From Scolanthus callimorphus (lineage: Eukaryota > Cnidaria > Anthozoa > Actiniaria > Edwardsiidae): a stretch of 64,000 bases of DNA. This document shows, in pieces, positions 10,392-18,862 of this stretch. Location of the stretch: positions 23,583,854-23,647,853 of the forward strand of contig CM066913.1 of NCBI GenBank assembly GCA_033964015.1, read 5' to 3'. Both the position numbers and the translations under genes were made by a program. The notes beneath the pieces are model-generated. The model saw only the letters and a program-made list of their open reading frames with translations, had not been told where the DNA came from and made no database searches. How positions within the stretch are numbered: the first letter of the stretch is position 1; every line of letters starts with the position of its first letter.

Positions 10392-11870
10392 ATGGAGGAC
10401 GAAGAGCTACTACAGTTGGTAGCGAAACTTTCGAATTTACCTGCGTTTGACGAGGAAAACTGCCGAGATTTGGAAATCTCTTGTCCCGGAGATTTCACGG
10501 TATCTTTGAAAGCAAGTTCTTGCTTCGAAGCAGCGTTAAAAACAGGGTTTTTCTTGCTAGAGCTTGGCTCGTTGGGAGAAAGAAAGTACGTGAGGGTCAA
10601 CGACAAGAATTATACGAATGTGTCTGAAATATACTCTGTCGAACAAGTCGATGATGACGTGGTAGTTGAACTCGAACGAAGAGTTTTCGTATATGATCCA
10701 GCAGTTCAGCCGATAAATGATCTCATGGAAACAGAAGAGACTGATCGAGGGGCCTCGCTTGATAACACGAATCTCGTCGACGAGGCGTTACGAAAATACT
10801 TTGGCTTCGAGGCATTTCGTCCTCTACAAAGAGAGACAGTGGAAGCGACAATGAGCGGGGGGAATGTCCTGACAGTTGTCGGCACTGGCGGTGGAAAAAC
10901 TCTAATGTTTTTGCTTCCATCTGTACTGTCGTCGAAGCCAACTGTTGTGGTTTCCCCGATCAAATCTTTGATCGACGACACGGCACTTCGTTGTGCCGAG
11001 CTAGGAATATCTGTGTGTTCCTTCACTGGAGACATTTTCGAAGATACCAGGAACAGACATCTTGAAACTTTACACAATTTCAAGATTATACTATCTACAC
11101 CAGAGATGCTACAAGCAGGAACCCGACTGAGGGATGCACTCGATGCTGCGGGATTAAACGAATCGTCTTTGATGAAGCACACACAATTGTGAGTTGGGGA
11201 AAGACATTTCGCCCCATATATCAAGACGTGTGCCTTGGCTTGGCGAAATACCGATGCCCTAAACTTCTGCTAAGCGCTACCATAACAGCTAGGCTTCAGG
11301 ATAACTTAACTACCATTTTTGTCAACCTTACTGTGTTTAGGAACACTGTTTACCGCGAAAATTTGGTGCTAGAAGTTGTGGAACGGTCTTCCAAATATAT
11401 CGAAGAGATAGTGGAATATGTAAGAAATAAGAATGGGCAAGGGGAATGTGGAATCATCTACTGTGTGCTGCCCCGTGAAGTTACTACCCTACACAGTGAA
11501 CTTATAAAAAAAGGAGTTGCGGCAGTGAAATACCACGGACAGCTGTCTGAGGAGTTAAAACAGGCCAGTTACAGCAAATGGATAAATGGAGAAGTACTCT
11601 GTATTGAAGCAAATGCCTCATTTGGAATGAACAAACCAAATGTTCGATATGTTCTCCATGCCAAGTTGCCAACTTGTACTGAAGAGTACTCCCAACAGTG
11701 TGGGAGAGCCGGGCGTGATGGAAAGCAAGCAACATGCAGACTCTACCATTCAAGCTCAGACAAGACAAATCTCTACAAGTTGTTTCATTCTCAGGGAGAA
11801 GAGAACTTGAGTATGCAATGTGAGGATTTAAATGACTTGATTGTAATCGTAGAAGATCCTATTAAATGTA
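10392..11870 (+). pseudogene. RecQ-family DNA helicase, N-terminal and helicase part (interrupted)
   Basis: The product is an ATP-dependent 3'-5' DNA helicase of the RecQ type. Visible motifs are motif 0 (FGFEAFRPLQRE), Walker A (GTGGGKT), motif Ia (SPIKSLIDD), the DEAH box and motif VI (QCGRAGRDG). An N-terminal ~130-residue extension has no known domain. The DEAH box lies in a different frame from Walker A. The switch occurs at about 11155-11160, in GGATTAAACGA, where a single base appears to be missing from the A run. The helicase then runs into the inverted repeat of the mobile element and stops at 11875. Its zinc-binding continuation is at 17467-17900. No introns are seen. Confidence 0.85.
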
Positions 11871-12068
11871 AGTAGTATAGTAGGTATGGAATTAGGTTTT
11901 TTTTGTGGTGGAATACTAATTTTGTGGTGGAGGTCAAACTACTAATTTTGTGGTCACGTCAGAGCCACGTCAGGAATGTTGTGGTGGAGGTCAAAGGTCA
12001 CGTCAGAGTCACGTCGGGAATGTTGAGGCGGAGGTCAGGAATCTGAAGAATATAGGGTATCAGGTTAC
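11871..12068 (+). repeat. Left terminal inverted repeat of the 5.6-kb element
   Basis: This is the inverse of 17290-17466. Shared landmarks are TTTGTGGTGGAATACTAATT, CACGTCAGAGCCACGTCAGG and GAATATAGGGTATCAGG. The left arm has a small extra tandem piece around 11930-11960 relative to the right. Confidence 0.85.
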
Positions 12069-12070
12069 CT

Positions 12071-12424
12071 CAAGAGTGGATTAACAAGAGTTAGAATCTT
12101 TCCCTACTGTATTTGTCCACATCACAGTCAGAGAAGTGTCTTTTTTTAGATTTGAGTATTTGAATGCTCAGGCTCGAATGCTCGTATACCCAATACACAA
12201 CAAAATAGAGAATATCCTACCTTATCTTTGCGATTTTAACGGTTTTTTCCATTGATCTGCGATTTAATTTTAGGCTGGATCTCACAACTGGTCGCGTGGC
12301 GAGAAAGTGGGAACCCTGTGGATGACGAATTTTCGCGGGCATCCTAGTTCTAAAAATAGACACTTTTCTGACTGTGATTCGGGCGTACATAGTAAATATG
12401 GAAACTCTTGGTAATCCACTCTTG
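12071..12424. mobile_element. 354-bp inverted-repeat element nested in the left arm
   Basis: The ends are CAAGAGTGGATTA and its complement, with a second CAAGAGTT just inside, giving termini of about 22 bp. The flanks are GTTACCT on the left and GTTACCC on the right, a likely 6-8 bp target duplication. On the other arm the same terminal sequence continues without a break from GGTTACCTG into GTAGTATGG, so this piece was inserted after the arms formed. A short minus ORF inside is not considered real. Confidence 0.7.
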
Positions 12425-12625
12425 GTTACCCTGTAGTATGGGGTACCCTCCCCCTCCCTTTTTTTTTCAAACAAGGGGTACCCCCCTCCCCCTCTTTTTT
12501 TTTCAAGTAAGGGAGATACCCTCCCCCCTACCTAGAGTTATGTGGCGCTAGGGGTATCAGGTTACCTATAGTTATGTAGATATACGCCACTGGGGTATCA
12601 GGTTATCTCCGGATTAGTAATGACG
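12425..12625 (+). repeat. Subterminal repeat unit of the left arm
   Basis: This is one copy, inverted, of the 150-180 bp unit that is present four times at 16651-17303. It contains GTAGTATGGGGTACCC, runs of C and T, CCTAGAGTTATGTGGCGC and TATCAGGTTACC. It continues the terminal repeat beyond the nested insertion. Confidence 0.75.
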
Positions 12626-13064
12626 TCATAGGCTATTTTAGTGACAAAAAGCACACGACTAGTTGAATATATATATATATATTTGATCTTGATAACATTT
12701 TTAACTGACGAAGGTCGAAGACCGAAACGTTTTTTAAATATAATCACTTTTTAACATGGATCTGTGAGAAGTTGTGGTTTTCTTCATCATTTTACTCTTC
12801 ATATTCATAACAAGAAAACTGCTCTGTATCCATTTGGATCCTTCTACAGGAAGCTCATCGTGTGGCTGTTCGCTTTCATTTATTACACTGATCTATATAT
12901 ATATATATATTATCCATTACATTATCCATTATCCATTACATTGTCCCTATTACATAAGATTCTATTACATAACATACTACCACTAGCGGTAATGAAATAA
13001 ACGCTTTATTCCGATTTATACATTGCTTACAAGTCTGGTAGAGTTTTCCTATTAACTACTAATT
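12626..13064. other. AT-rich spacer inside the 5.6-kb element
   Basis: The spacer contains two TA-repeat runs (12668-12684 and about 12893-12910) and the hammerhead-like core. TTTATT near 13004 could be the minus-strand poly(A) signal of the ATPase gene. Open frames here are low-complexity and not called. Confidence 0.5.
12711..12736 (+). ncRNA. Hammerhead-ribozyme-like catalytic core (partial)
   Basis: The sequence CTGACGA, a GGTC-GAA-GACC hairpin and GAAACG follow the hammerhead core rule CUGANGA - stem II - GAAA. Such cores occur in retrozymes and Penelope-like elements. I could not pair a convincing stem I or place the UH cleavage site in the flanks, so this may be a decayed or degenerate copy. 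Confidence 0.35.
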
Positions 13065-14408
13065 TTATCTTATTTTATATGGAGAAGAACGGTGAGAACG
13101 CAACCGATAGCGTCTCAGCGTGGATTTTAGATACGGTCCCTCTTTATTGGCATCGTCATCCAAATAATTCTTTAAGATATTTTGTAATTTTGGCTTCTTT
13201 GGGGTTATAGCCTTTGAAGGTGGCGGTGTCAAGGTCGGTTCTGGAACGGTCGGTGTAGGCGGAATAAACGATGTCTTGGGAGATTCTACCACCTTTGCCA
13301 AATAGGGTAAAGTGGCTGGCTCGGGTGATGATAACGGGATACTTGGGGGAGTAGTGTAGGTAGGTGTTGTTACTGGAGGTTCTACAACCACTGGAGGGTT
13401 GTGACTTGCTTGGTGCTTCATTCGTAACAATTCGTTTTGAAGCTGCGTGTATCGTATGACCTTTTCACCCTCACTCATAGTTTGACTGTGAATGATGTCG
13501 TCCATTTTGTCATGTAATTCTCTCATTCGCCGCTTCTCTGGAGAAATATCCATATTTTGATAACTAAGAAATTTTAGGAGCTCTTTCCCAACGGCGTCAT
13601 CCTTTTTCTCAATGGCTGTCACTTCCCCAGGAAGGACATTGGTGCGTAGTCTGCAGCTGTCGTTGGTTGCTGGTTTTAAGTCAACAAACAGGTAGCCAAA
13701 AGGTTTCCTGACGGCTTCTTCATACTTGTCAAGAAAGTAATGGGTGTTGCGTGGGTACATTTGTTTTGCCAACGTCATCACTTGCAACTGGTCTCTTGGG
13801 TTCTTGAATAGGACCAAGTAGTGGCTGTTTAAGGATATGTTTCGATTGACTTTACCTTGGTGAAATAGGTTTTGTAGGATATAAATCACTGAGAGATTTC
13901 TGTGATGGGATCCCTTTGTGAATAAGTTTGCAATCCTGTTGTCATTCCCGGTTTCAATCATCTGATTGTCAATGACAAAGAGGTTTCGTATATGCAAGTC
14001 AAAGTACGAGTCTTGCTCAATGTCATTTGGAATTCCTTATACGAATTCTATTTGTGGCATAGACATGGCTAAAGCGCTGAAGGCGGGTTGCCACTGAGCA
14101 TAGCACCAGACTATGCGTTGGGGTGGGGGTAAGATTGTTTTTTGTGCCTGCTCTAGTAGTTTCTGTACCCAAACGGTTTTTCCACTTCCAGTCATTCCTG
14201 CGACCATACAGGTAAAATGATGCTGGAGTTGAAAGGGACCACATGCTTCGTGAACACCAAAACTGAAAGGTGTGGAAAGCTCTGGCTTGCTTGTTTCACC
14301 TGTAAAAATGTTTGGATGATATTTCTTTTTGTTACTCTCCATATCATAATGACCTGAAAATCCTGTTCCACACTCTGGACAAACAGCTTTCTTTACCATG
14401 ATGTTCAC
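13065..14408 (-). pseudogene. Packaging-type P-loop ATPase with an in-frame stop
   Basis: The minus frame runs 448 codons from the ATG at 14408. An N-terminal CPEC pair (C10, C13) suggests a zinc site. Walker A is GMTGSGKT at residues 71-78 and a Walker B-like strand (LFVID, D147) lies downstream. The middle region NPRDQ...MYP is one I associate with the ATPases of Polinton/adintovirus-like elements. A single TAA at 14037-14039 (codon 124) separates Walker A from Walker B. The frame is the same on both sides, so this is a nonsense change, not an indel. The C-terminal third is a proline/threonine-rich linker ending in a basic RYRLRSHR tail. In Polinton-type viruses this ATPase pumps DNA into the capsid. 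Here it is presumably inactive. Confidence 0.7.
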
Positions 14409-14453
14409 ACTTCAACCGTTTGCAGGTAAATGGTAACGATTCGGGAAACACTT

Positions 14454-14566
14454 CTATTTATACTTTCTATTGCAGGCGTCTTGCGAGCGTTGTAGCGGGC
14501 GTTGTAGCGGACGTTGTAGCGGGCGTTGTAGCGGGCGTCTTGCGGGCGCTACAAACTATATAAATA
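14454..14566. promoter_or_regulatory. Divergent promoter with 12-bp repeats and two TATA boxes
   Basis: A TATAAATA sequence pointing right (about 14559-14566) lies 35-45 bp before the ORF at 14601. An inverted one (about 14454-14462) points left to the ATPase ATG at 14408. Between them, at 14475-14550, about six copies of a 12-bp motif of the type GCGGGCGTTGTA are repeated. The layout suggests one shared control region for both directions. Confidence 0.65.
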
Positions 14567-14600
14567 GTAGCTCCATTGACACTGCGTTTCATTTGTTACC

Positions 14601-14894
14601 ATGTCTCGGGTAGTGAAGAACAACCTTGGCTTTCTCCAAGCCTTGTGTAGTTGCCCGCCACATCAGCGTCAATACCTTCTCGACACAGCCACCCCAGAAC
14701 AAGTTCATGCTCTAACTCAGGTTGCCCATAATATCGGAAAGGGTTACATTCCATTAAGTGACAATGAGTTTAGTAACGTAAGACGACACGGGGAGGACCT
14801 AGGCGCCTTGGTTCCACCACTTTCAAAGAAAAAAAGCAAATCTTGTCACAAAAAGGGGGTGGGTTTGTCAAAGACCTACTCGTCCCTGTTTTAG
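14601..14894 (+). CDS. Small 97-residue protein of the 5.6-kb element
   Basis: This is a short, intact ORF behind the rightward TATA box. The sequence is helical and leucine-rich in the first half (LLDTATPEQVHAL) with a lysine/serine-rich basic C-terminus. I associate small ORFs of this look with Polinton/adintovirus-like elements in invertebrate genomes, where they may be virion or DNA-condensing proteins, but no function is established by the sequence. Confidence 0.6.
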   Translation: MSRVVKNNLGFLQALCSCPPHQRQYLLDTATPEQVHALTQVAHNIGKGYIPLSDNEFSNVRRHGEDLGALVPPLSKKKSKSCHKKGVGLSKTYSSLF

Positions 14895-14911
14895 CATTGC
14901 TGCTCTGAGGG

Positions 14912-14919
14912 TATAAATA
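14912..14919 (+). promoter_or_regulatory. TATA box for the ORF at 14964
   Basis: TATAAATA lies 45 bp upstream of the ATG and about 18 bp after the stop of the previous ORF. This indicates a separate transcript start. Confidence 0.6.
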
Positions 14920-14963
14920 CAAATCACGTTTGAAGATTAATTCATTTGCGGCTGGCTTTTACC

Positions 14964-15453
14964 ATGAAACGTTCACTGGACTCAGATAGCGATATGTCTA
15001 GCGATGACGAGGATGAGTACGAGGAGACAAAAGATGAACGTCGAATCAAAGACGTGTTGAGTCAGATTTCAAATGCTGTTCCCTATCAAGGTGCCCGAGA
15101 CCTTCTGCACAGTATAGCCACCTCTAAAGATATTTTGTTTTCGTCGCCTAACGGGGAAATGATTCGTCGTAAACGCAGAATGCCAAACACAGTTATTGCT
15201 GATCTGGTAGAGTTCGTATTACTACCTTTCAACGAAGATATTTCACCTCCATAAGTCTTTTCTCGAGGGACTGGCAGAATTAGGAGTCGATAAAAGATTG
15301 ATCCGTGATAAAGCAGCTTTGAACGATGTAGTTAATTATGAAAGCAGAGAGACACAAACTGACCAATCTAGCGACGATGACGAAGAAGAGCGATCCAGTG
15401 ATGAGGAAGCTGAGCAATCCAGTGACGAAAAAAAGAGTCAAGAGGGAGAATAG
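14964..15453 (+). pseudogene. Acidic-ended small protein, frameshifted
   Basis: The ATG at 14964 follows ACC in a good context. The N-terminus is acidic (SSDDEDEYEE). The frame closes at 15252, but the sequence continues openly in another frame from about 15241 to a TAG at 15451, ending in a second acidic-serine tail (SSDDDEEERSSDEE). A 1- or 2-base indel near 15240 (GAAGATATTTCAC) explains both. It belongs with the other small ORFs of the element. The function is unknown. Confidence 0.55.
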
Positions 15454-15460
15454 AAAGTCG

Positions 15461-15742
15461 ATGGTTAATGCAGTCATTGTGAAGGGGACAATTCTTATCG
15501 CATCGATATTGCTGGGTGTGGAAAGTGCTTGTGGCAAGAAAAAAATGTACGGACGTTACGAGAAAGACAAACTCTACCAATGCCCGGTGTGCCAAAAGCA
15601 ATCCCCCATGGGAAAAGCTTGGAAAGGGTCTTTTCTGCGGTGTTATGATTGCATGGCGGGATCGTATTACAACAAGAAAAAAGATGAGTGGAAACCTCTA
15701 CCCCAAGTCAAGAATACTAGTGAACAGACTTTAGACTTGTAA
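15461..15742 (+). CDS. Small zinc-ribbon protein with hydrophobic N-terminus
   Basis: I take the ATG at 15461, 8 bp after the preceding stop, in place of the earlier in-frame ATG that overlaps the acidic ORF. Residues 4-20 are hydrophobic and could form a signal or membrane segment. A CPVC...CYDC pair about 25 residues apart is a typical zinc ribbon. An AATAAA-like TAATAAAG follows near 15760. The role is unknown and could be virion-associated or regulatory. Confidence 0.5.
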   Translation: MVNAVIVKGTILIASILLGVESACGKKKMYGRYEKDKLYQCPVCQKQSPMGKAWKGSFLRCYDCMAGSYYNKKKDEWKPLPQVKNTSEQTLDL

Positions 15743-15823
15743 CCAATTTATTAATCGTAATAAAGCGTTTTACACTATAAACACATGTCCCTGCTTTTTC
15801 TGACTTGATAGTGGCTCGTGGTG

Positions 15824-16174
15824 TTAACCCAATTTTGGGTTACTTTTCTTTGGAGATTTCTCCACCTTGCGTTTTTCTTTGTTAACCAGCAGTTTCATAC
15901 GGTAAAACATCTTGAGCCATCCATCGATATCATGTTTTTTCCTCAACAAACTAATCTGGTCAAGTTTTGCACACATTCTCTCATACTGTATGCAAGGATT
16001 TGGTGGACCACCCCAATGCGTGTAGTCATAGCACCTCATGCTTGCGTTTAGTTCCTTTAAATTATCCGCCAGACTGTCAACCAAACCTTTGAGGGCAGTA
16101 AGTACAGGTAGCGTTTGTGTCACGCGTTGAAAATCAAACTCTGTGAGCCTTGGTGGGTGCACTCCAACCTCCAC
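15824..16174 (-). CDS. Unidentified 116-residue protein of the 5.6-kb element
   Basis: This minus-strand ORF has its own TATA box (TATAAAAG at about 16212-16219), about 40 bp before the ATG. It ends in a lysine-rich tail. No domain is recognised. It converges with the zinc-ribbon gene, leaving 80 bp between the two stops. Confidence 0.5.
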   Translation of the reverse strand: MEVGVHPPRLTEFDFQRVTQTLPVLTALKGLVDSLADNLKELNASMRCYDYTHWGGPPNPCIQYERMCAKLDQISLLRKKHDIDGWLKMFYRMKLLVNKEKRKVEKSPKKSNPKLG

Positions 16175-16211
16175 AAATTCAAACCCGTTGGTACTGGGTT
16201 CGTTCCTTTTT

Positions 16212-16219
16212 CTTTTATA
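16212..16219 (-). promoter_or_regulatory. TATA box for the ORF starting at 16174
   Basis: TATAAAAG on the minus strand at the expected distance. Most ORFs in this element have their own TATA box, which is unusual for ordinary host repeats and typical of virus-derived units. Confidence 0.55.
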
Positions 16220-16243
16220 CGTTGACCAAACAGTCCACCGTCG

Positions 16244-16621
16244 TTAGTCATGCCAAAACAACCTGAAATTTGCAGGTAAAGCACCAAACGTGGACGGGGG
16301 TAGAAGTAGCGCCTTGGAGGGATTTTCGCTCCACGAATCAGAAGAGGGCAACGTGAACCACTGAGGCAATTTCCTCTTTTTTGTTGGGGGCTTATTTCCC
16401 TTGTCTTCTGATGGGTCCATTCGCAACGCTGAGTCAAGATCTTTCCCATCACTTTTGATCGCAATTTTGTCTTCACTGCTTGTTTCGTTCTGCACCGCGT
16501 TCTTCATCTCGTCAACCTTTTCTTGAGCCTTGATCTGACTGACTGGATGGTAAGGAATGACTCGAGTGGAGGGACGCCTGCCTTTATAGCGATAGGTAAC
16601 CTGATAACCCCAGTATGCCAT
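16244..16621 (-). CDS. Unidentified 125-residue protein of the 5.6-kb element
   Basis: The ORF starts MAYWGYQVTYRYKGRRPS, aromatic and basic, then is hydrophilic with a lysine-rich PPTKKRKL segment that could be a nuclear localisation signal. No domain is recognised. It sits just inside the right-arm repeat array. No clear TATA box was found. Confidence 0.45.
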   Translation of the reverse strand: MAYWGYQVTYRYKGRRPSTRVIPYHPVSQIKAQEKVDEMKNAVQNETSSEDKIAIKSDGKDLDSALRMDPSEDKGNKPPTKKRKLPQWFTLPSSDSWSENPSKALLLPPSTFGALPANFRLFWHD

Positions 16622-16650
16622 TTGCTGGCGTAGAAAGTGCTAGTGTAGAT

Positions 16651-17303
16651 CCACATAACTATAGGTAACCTGATACCCCTAGCGCCACATAACTCTAGGT
16701 AGGGGGGAGGGGGGAGGGTATCTCCCTTACTTGAAAAAAAAAGAAAGGGAGGGGGAAGGTACCCCCATACTACAGGTTACCTGACACCCCCAGTGGCGTA
16801 TATCCACATAACTATAGGTAACCTGATACCCCTAGCGCCACATAACTCTAGGTAGGGGGGACGGGGGAGGGTATCTCCATTACTTGAAAAAAAGAAAGGG
16901 AGGGGGAAGGTACCCCCATACTACAGGTAACCTGATACCCCCAGTGGCGTATATCCACATAACTATAGGTAACCTGATACCCCTAGCGCCACATAACTCT
17001 AGGTAGGGGGGACGGGGGAGGGTATCTCGCTTACTTGAAAAAAGGAGGGGGAGGAGGGTACCCCTTGTTTGAAAAAAAAGGGAGGGGGAGGGTACCCCAT
17101 ACTACAGGTATACCTGATACCCCCAGTGGCGTATATCCACATAACTATAGGTAACCTGATACCCCTAGCGCCACATAACTCTAGGTAGGGGGGAGGGGAT
17201 AGAGGATCTCCCTTACTTGAAAAAAAAGAGGGGGAGGGGGTACCCCTTGTTTGAAAAAAGGAAGGGAGGGGGAGGGTACCCCATACTACAGGTAACCTGA
17301 TAC
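16651..17303 (-). repeat. Tandem array, four units of 150-180 bp, in the right arm
   Basis: Each unit starts at CCACATAACTATAGGTAACC (16651, 16804, 16955, 17137), carries CCTAGCGCCACATAACTC, long G-rich and A-rich runs and CCCCAGTGGCGTATAT. The left arm has only one unit, so the two ends of the element are unequal. Confidence 0.85.
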
Positions 17304-17466
17304 CCTATATTCTTCAGATTCCTGACCTCCGCCTCAACATTCCTGACGTGACCTTTGACCTCCACCACAACATTCCTGACGTGGCTCTGACGTGACCTTT
17401 GAACTCCACCACAAAATTAGTATTCCACCACAAAAACAGCGCTAATTCCATACCTACTATACTACT
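17290..17466 (-). repeat. Right terminal inverted repeat of the 5.6-kb element
   Basis: This is the inverse of 11871-12068, ending ...CCATACCTACTATACTACT. It is followed immediately by the AATGTA target duplication. Confidence 0.85.
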
Positions 17467-17900
17467 AATGTATGCACCAGTTATTAATGGCCCACTTTGG
17501 AGAACAACGGGAAAGTTTTATGTGTGTGTCAAGCTGCAACAACTGCATTCAGAGAGGAAAGTTCCAAACCACTGATGGAACCACAGATGCCCTTAAAGTG
17601 GTACAAGCCATTGTGGAACTATGTGGTCAGCACATAACTGTCAACACCTTGAAACTTTTTCTGGTTGGAAGTAGCCAGAAAAGTGTTGCTAACTTGAGCA
17701 ACTTAAAATATTTTGGAGCTTCTTTCATTTTGGAACTTCTTTCAAAGTTTTTGAATTCATTGATTGCTAAGAAAGTTCTGTCTGAGAAAATAGAAAGTAC
17801 AGGTACAAGAAGTAACATTAGAGTAGGGATAGTTTTTGGTGAAATGGCAAATAGGATAATCACCAATGAGCTTTCAGTTTTACGATATGAGAAGACCTAA
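17467..17900 (+). pseudogene. RecQ-family helicase, C-terminal part beyond the insertion
   Basis: This frame carries the rest of the RecQ zinc-binding region: HQLLMAHFGE followed by CVSSCNNC, with the first cysteine (IKC) on the left side of the insertion. The final ~110 residues correspond in position to an RQC-like winged-helix region, but without clear motifs. Across the target duplication the codon phase matches exactly: the six bases AATGTA are present on both sides, and removing one copy plus the element would rejoin the frame. The gene was therefore intact at this point before the insertion. Confidence 0.85.
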
Positions 17901-18862
17901 GTAATTGTTATTTTAATTTAAAAAGCACTATTGTCAACCAGTATGCTATGCTATGCTCCAAAATGCTTAGAAAATCAACTAAAATTCCATATCTATGTCT
18001 GAGGCGGTTACTATTTTCTCACTTGGATTGACAGTTAGAATAGGCTTTTGCACATGACCTTGTCCACATTAAAATGAGTAAAAAGCCAGAGTTTCATTTC
18101 TATATTTCATATTTCTGCTCTCCAGCCATATTTTATTTTTGATTTCATTCTTTGCTTTCATTGTAGCTTGCTGAAATTTGGGATTTTTACTCAAATCACT
18201 GTGCTCTTTTCATCTGAGCTTCATTTGGCCAAATCTGCTCATTTAAAGGGGGAACAGGTCACATGACCTCTAACTGCAAGAGGCCTATTTAGATCAGTCG
18301 TCCTTTGCACTTCAAACCTACTGTATTGCCCTTTTGGGTGACAACGTTTTCCAGAACTGGTATATGAATGTGGAGGAAATACCAGAGTTATATTAAAAAA
18401 AATAGATTTCACAAGGAAAGGCAAGCATAGTCATGTCTTTTCGAAGTGAAATATATCAAATTTTTAACACATGATATATCCTGGTATTTTATCAACAGTT
18501 ATATGATAAAAATTACTGTTATAACAATTATGACTAAATAAACTGATAACATATAATATGCAATTGTGAAATAAAAAAGGCTTGAATACTAAACTTGCAA
18601 AAATGATTGTTTTATTTGAAACTCATTAAAGTGCAGATAAAATAACCACCATCTTTTATACTGGATATACTCCCTCAAAATTAAATGGGAAAATTTGATA
18701 GGTAATGTTAGCTGGCAATCAAGCCCAAACATTTTGTTTGGTTACTGCCATAGATGGTGCTTACAAAAACTAATACAAGAGCCAACATTTCACCAAGTTT
18801 TTACCTCACTATGAATCAAAATTAACATCACCATTAAACATGCTATAAGCTGTTCACACCAT
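17901..18862. other. Non-coding stretch after the RecQ gene
   Basis: AT-rich, with AATAAA-type signals near 18536 and 18571. The short minus frame at 18239-18424 has no recognisable motif. Confidence 0.5.

Larger units (their letters stand above)
11871..17466. mobile_element. Short Polinton/Maverick-type element, 5,596 bp, non-autonomous
   Basis: The ends are inverted repeats. Left begins AGTAGTATAGTAGGTATGG and right ends with its complement, and similarity extends for about 180-190 bp. The element is flanked by a 6-bp direct duplication AATGTA (11865-11870 and 17467-17472). Six-bp duplications and AG...CT termini are the known signature of Polinton/Maverick integration. The inside holds a packaging-type ATPase and five small ORFs arranged as minus, plus, minus blocks. 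I find no DNA polymerase B, integrase, protease or capsid ORF, so it would need enzymes from an autonomous relative. It sits inside the RecQ gene in the zinc-binding region. Confidence 0.8.

Noticed and set aside
12630..12740. Complete hammerhead ribozyme with GACGTC as cleavage site
   Set aside because: A four-pair stem III could be drawn with the upstream GACGTC, but stem I does not pair, so only the core is reported.
12764..13000. Two overlapping ORFs rich in I, Y and F
   Set aside because: AT-rich low-complexity translation over a TA repeat, with no motif.
15338..15460. Earlier ATG for the zinc-ribbon protein
   Set aside because: It would overlap the acidic ORF read in another frame. 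The ATG at 15461 follows that ORF's stop by 8 bp.
11868..17480. The 5.6-kb element behaving as a harmless intron of RecQ
   Set aside because: The splice-like sites at the junctions would join the halves out of frame and meet a stop soon after.
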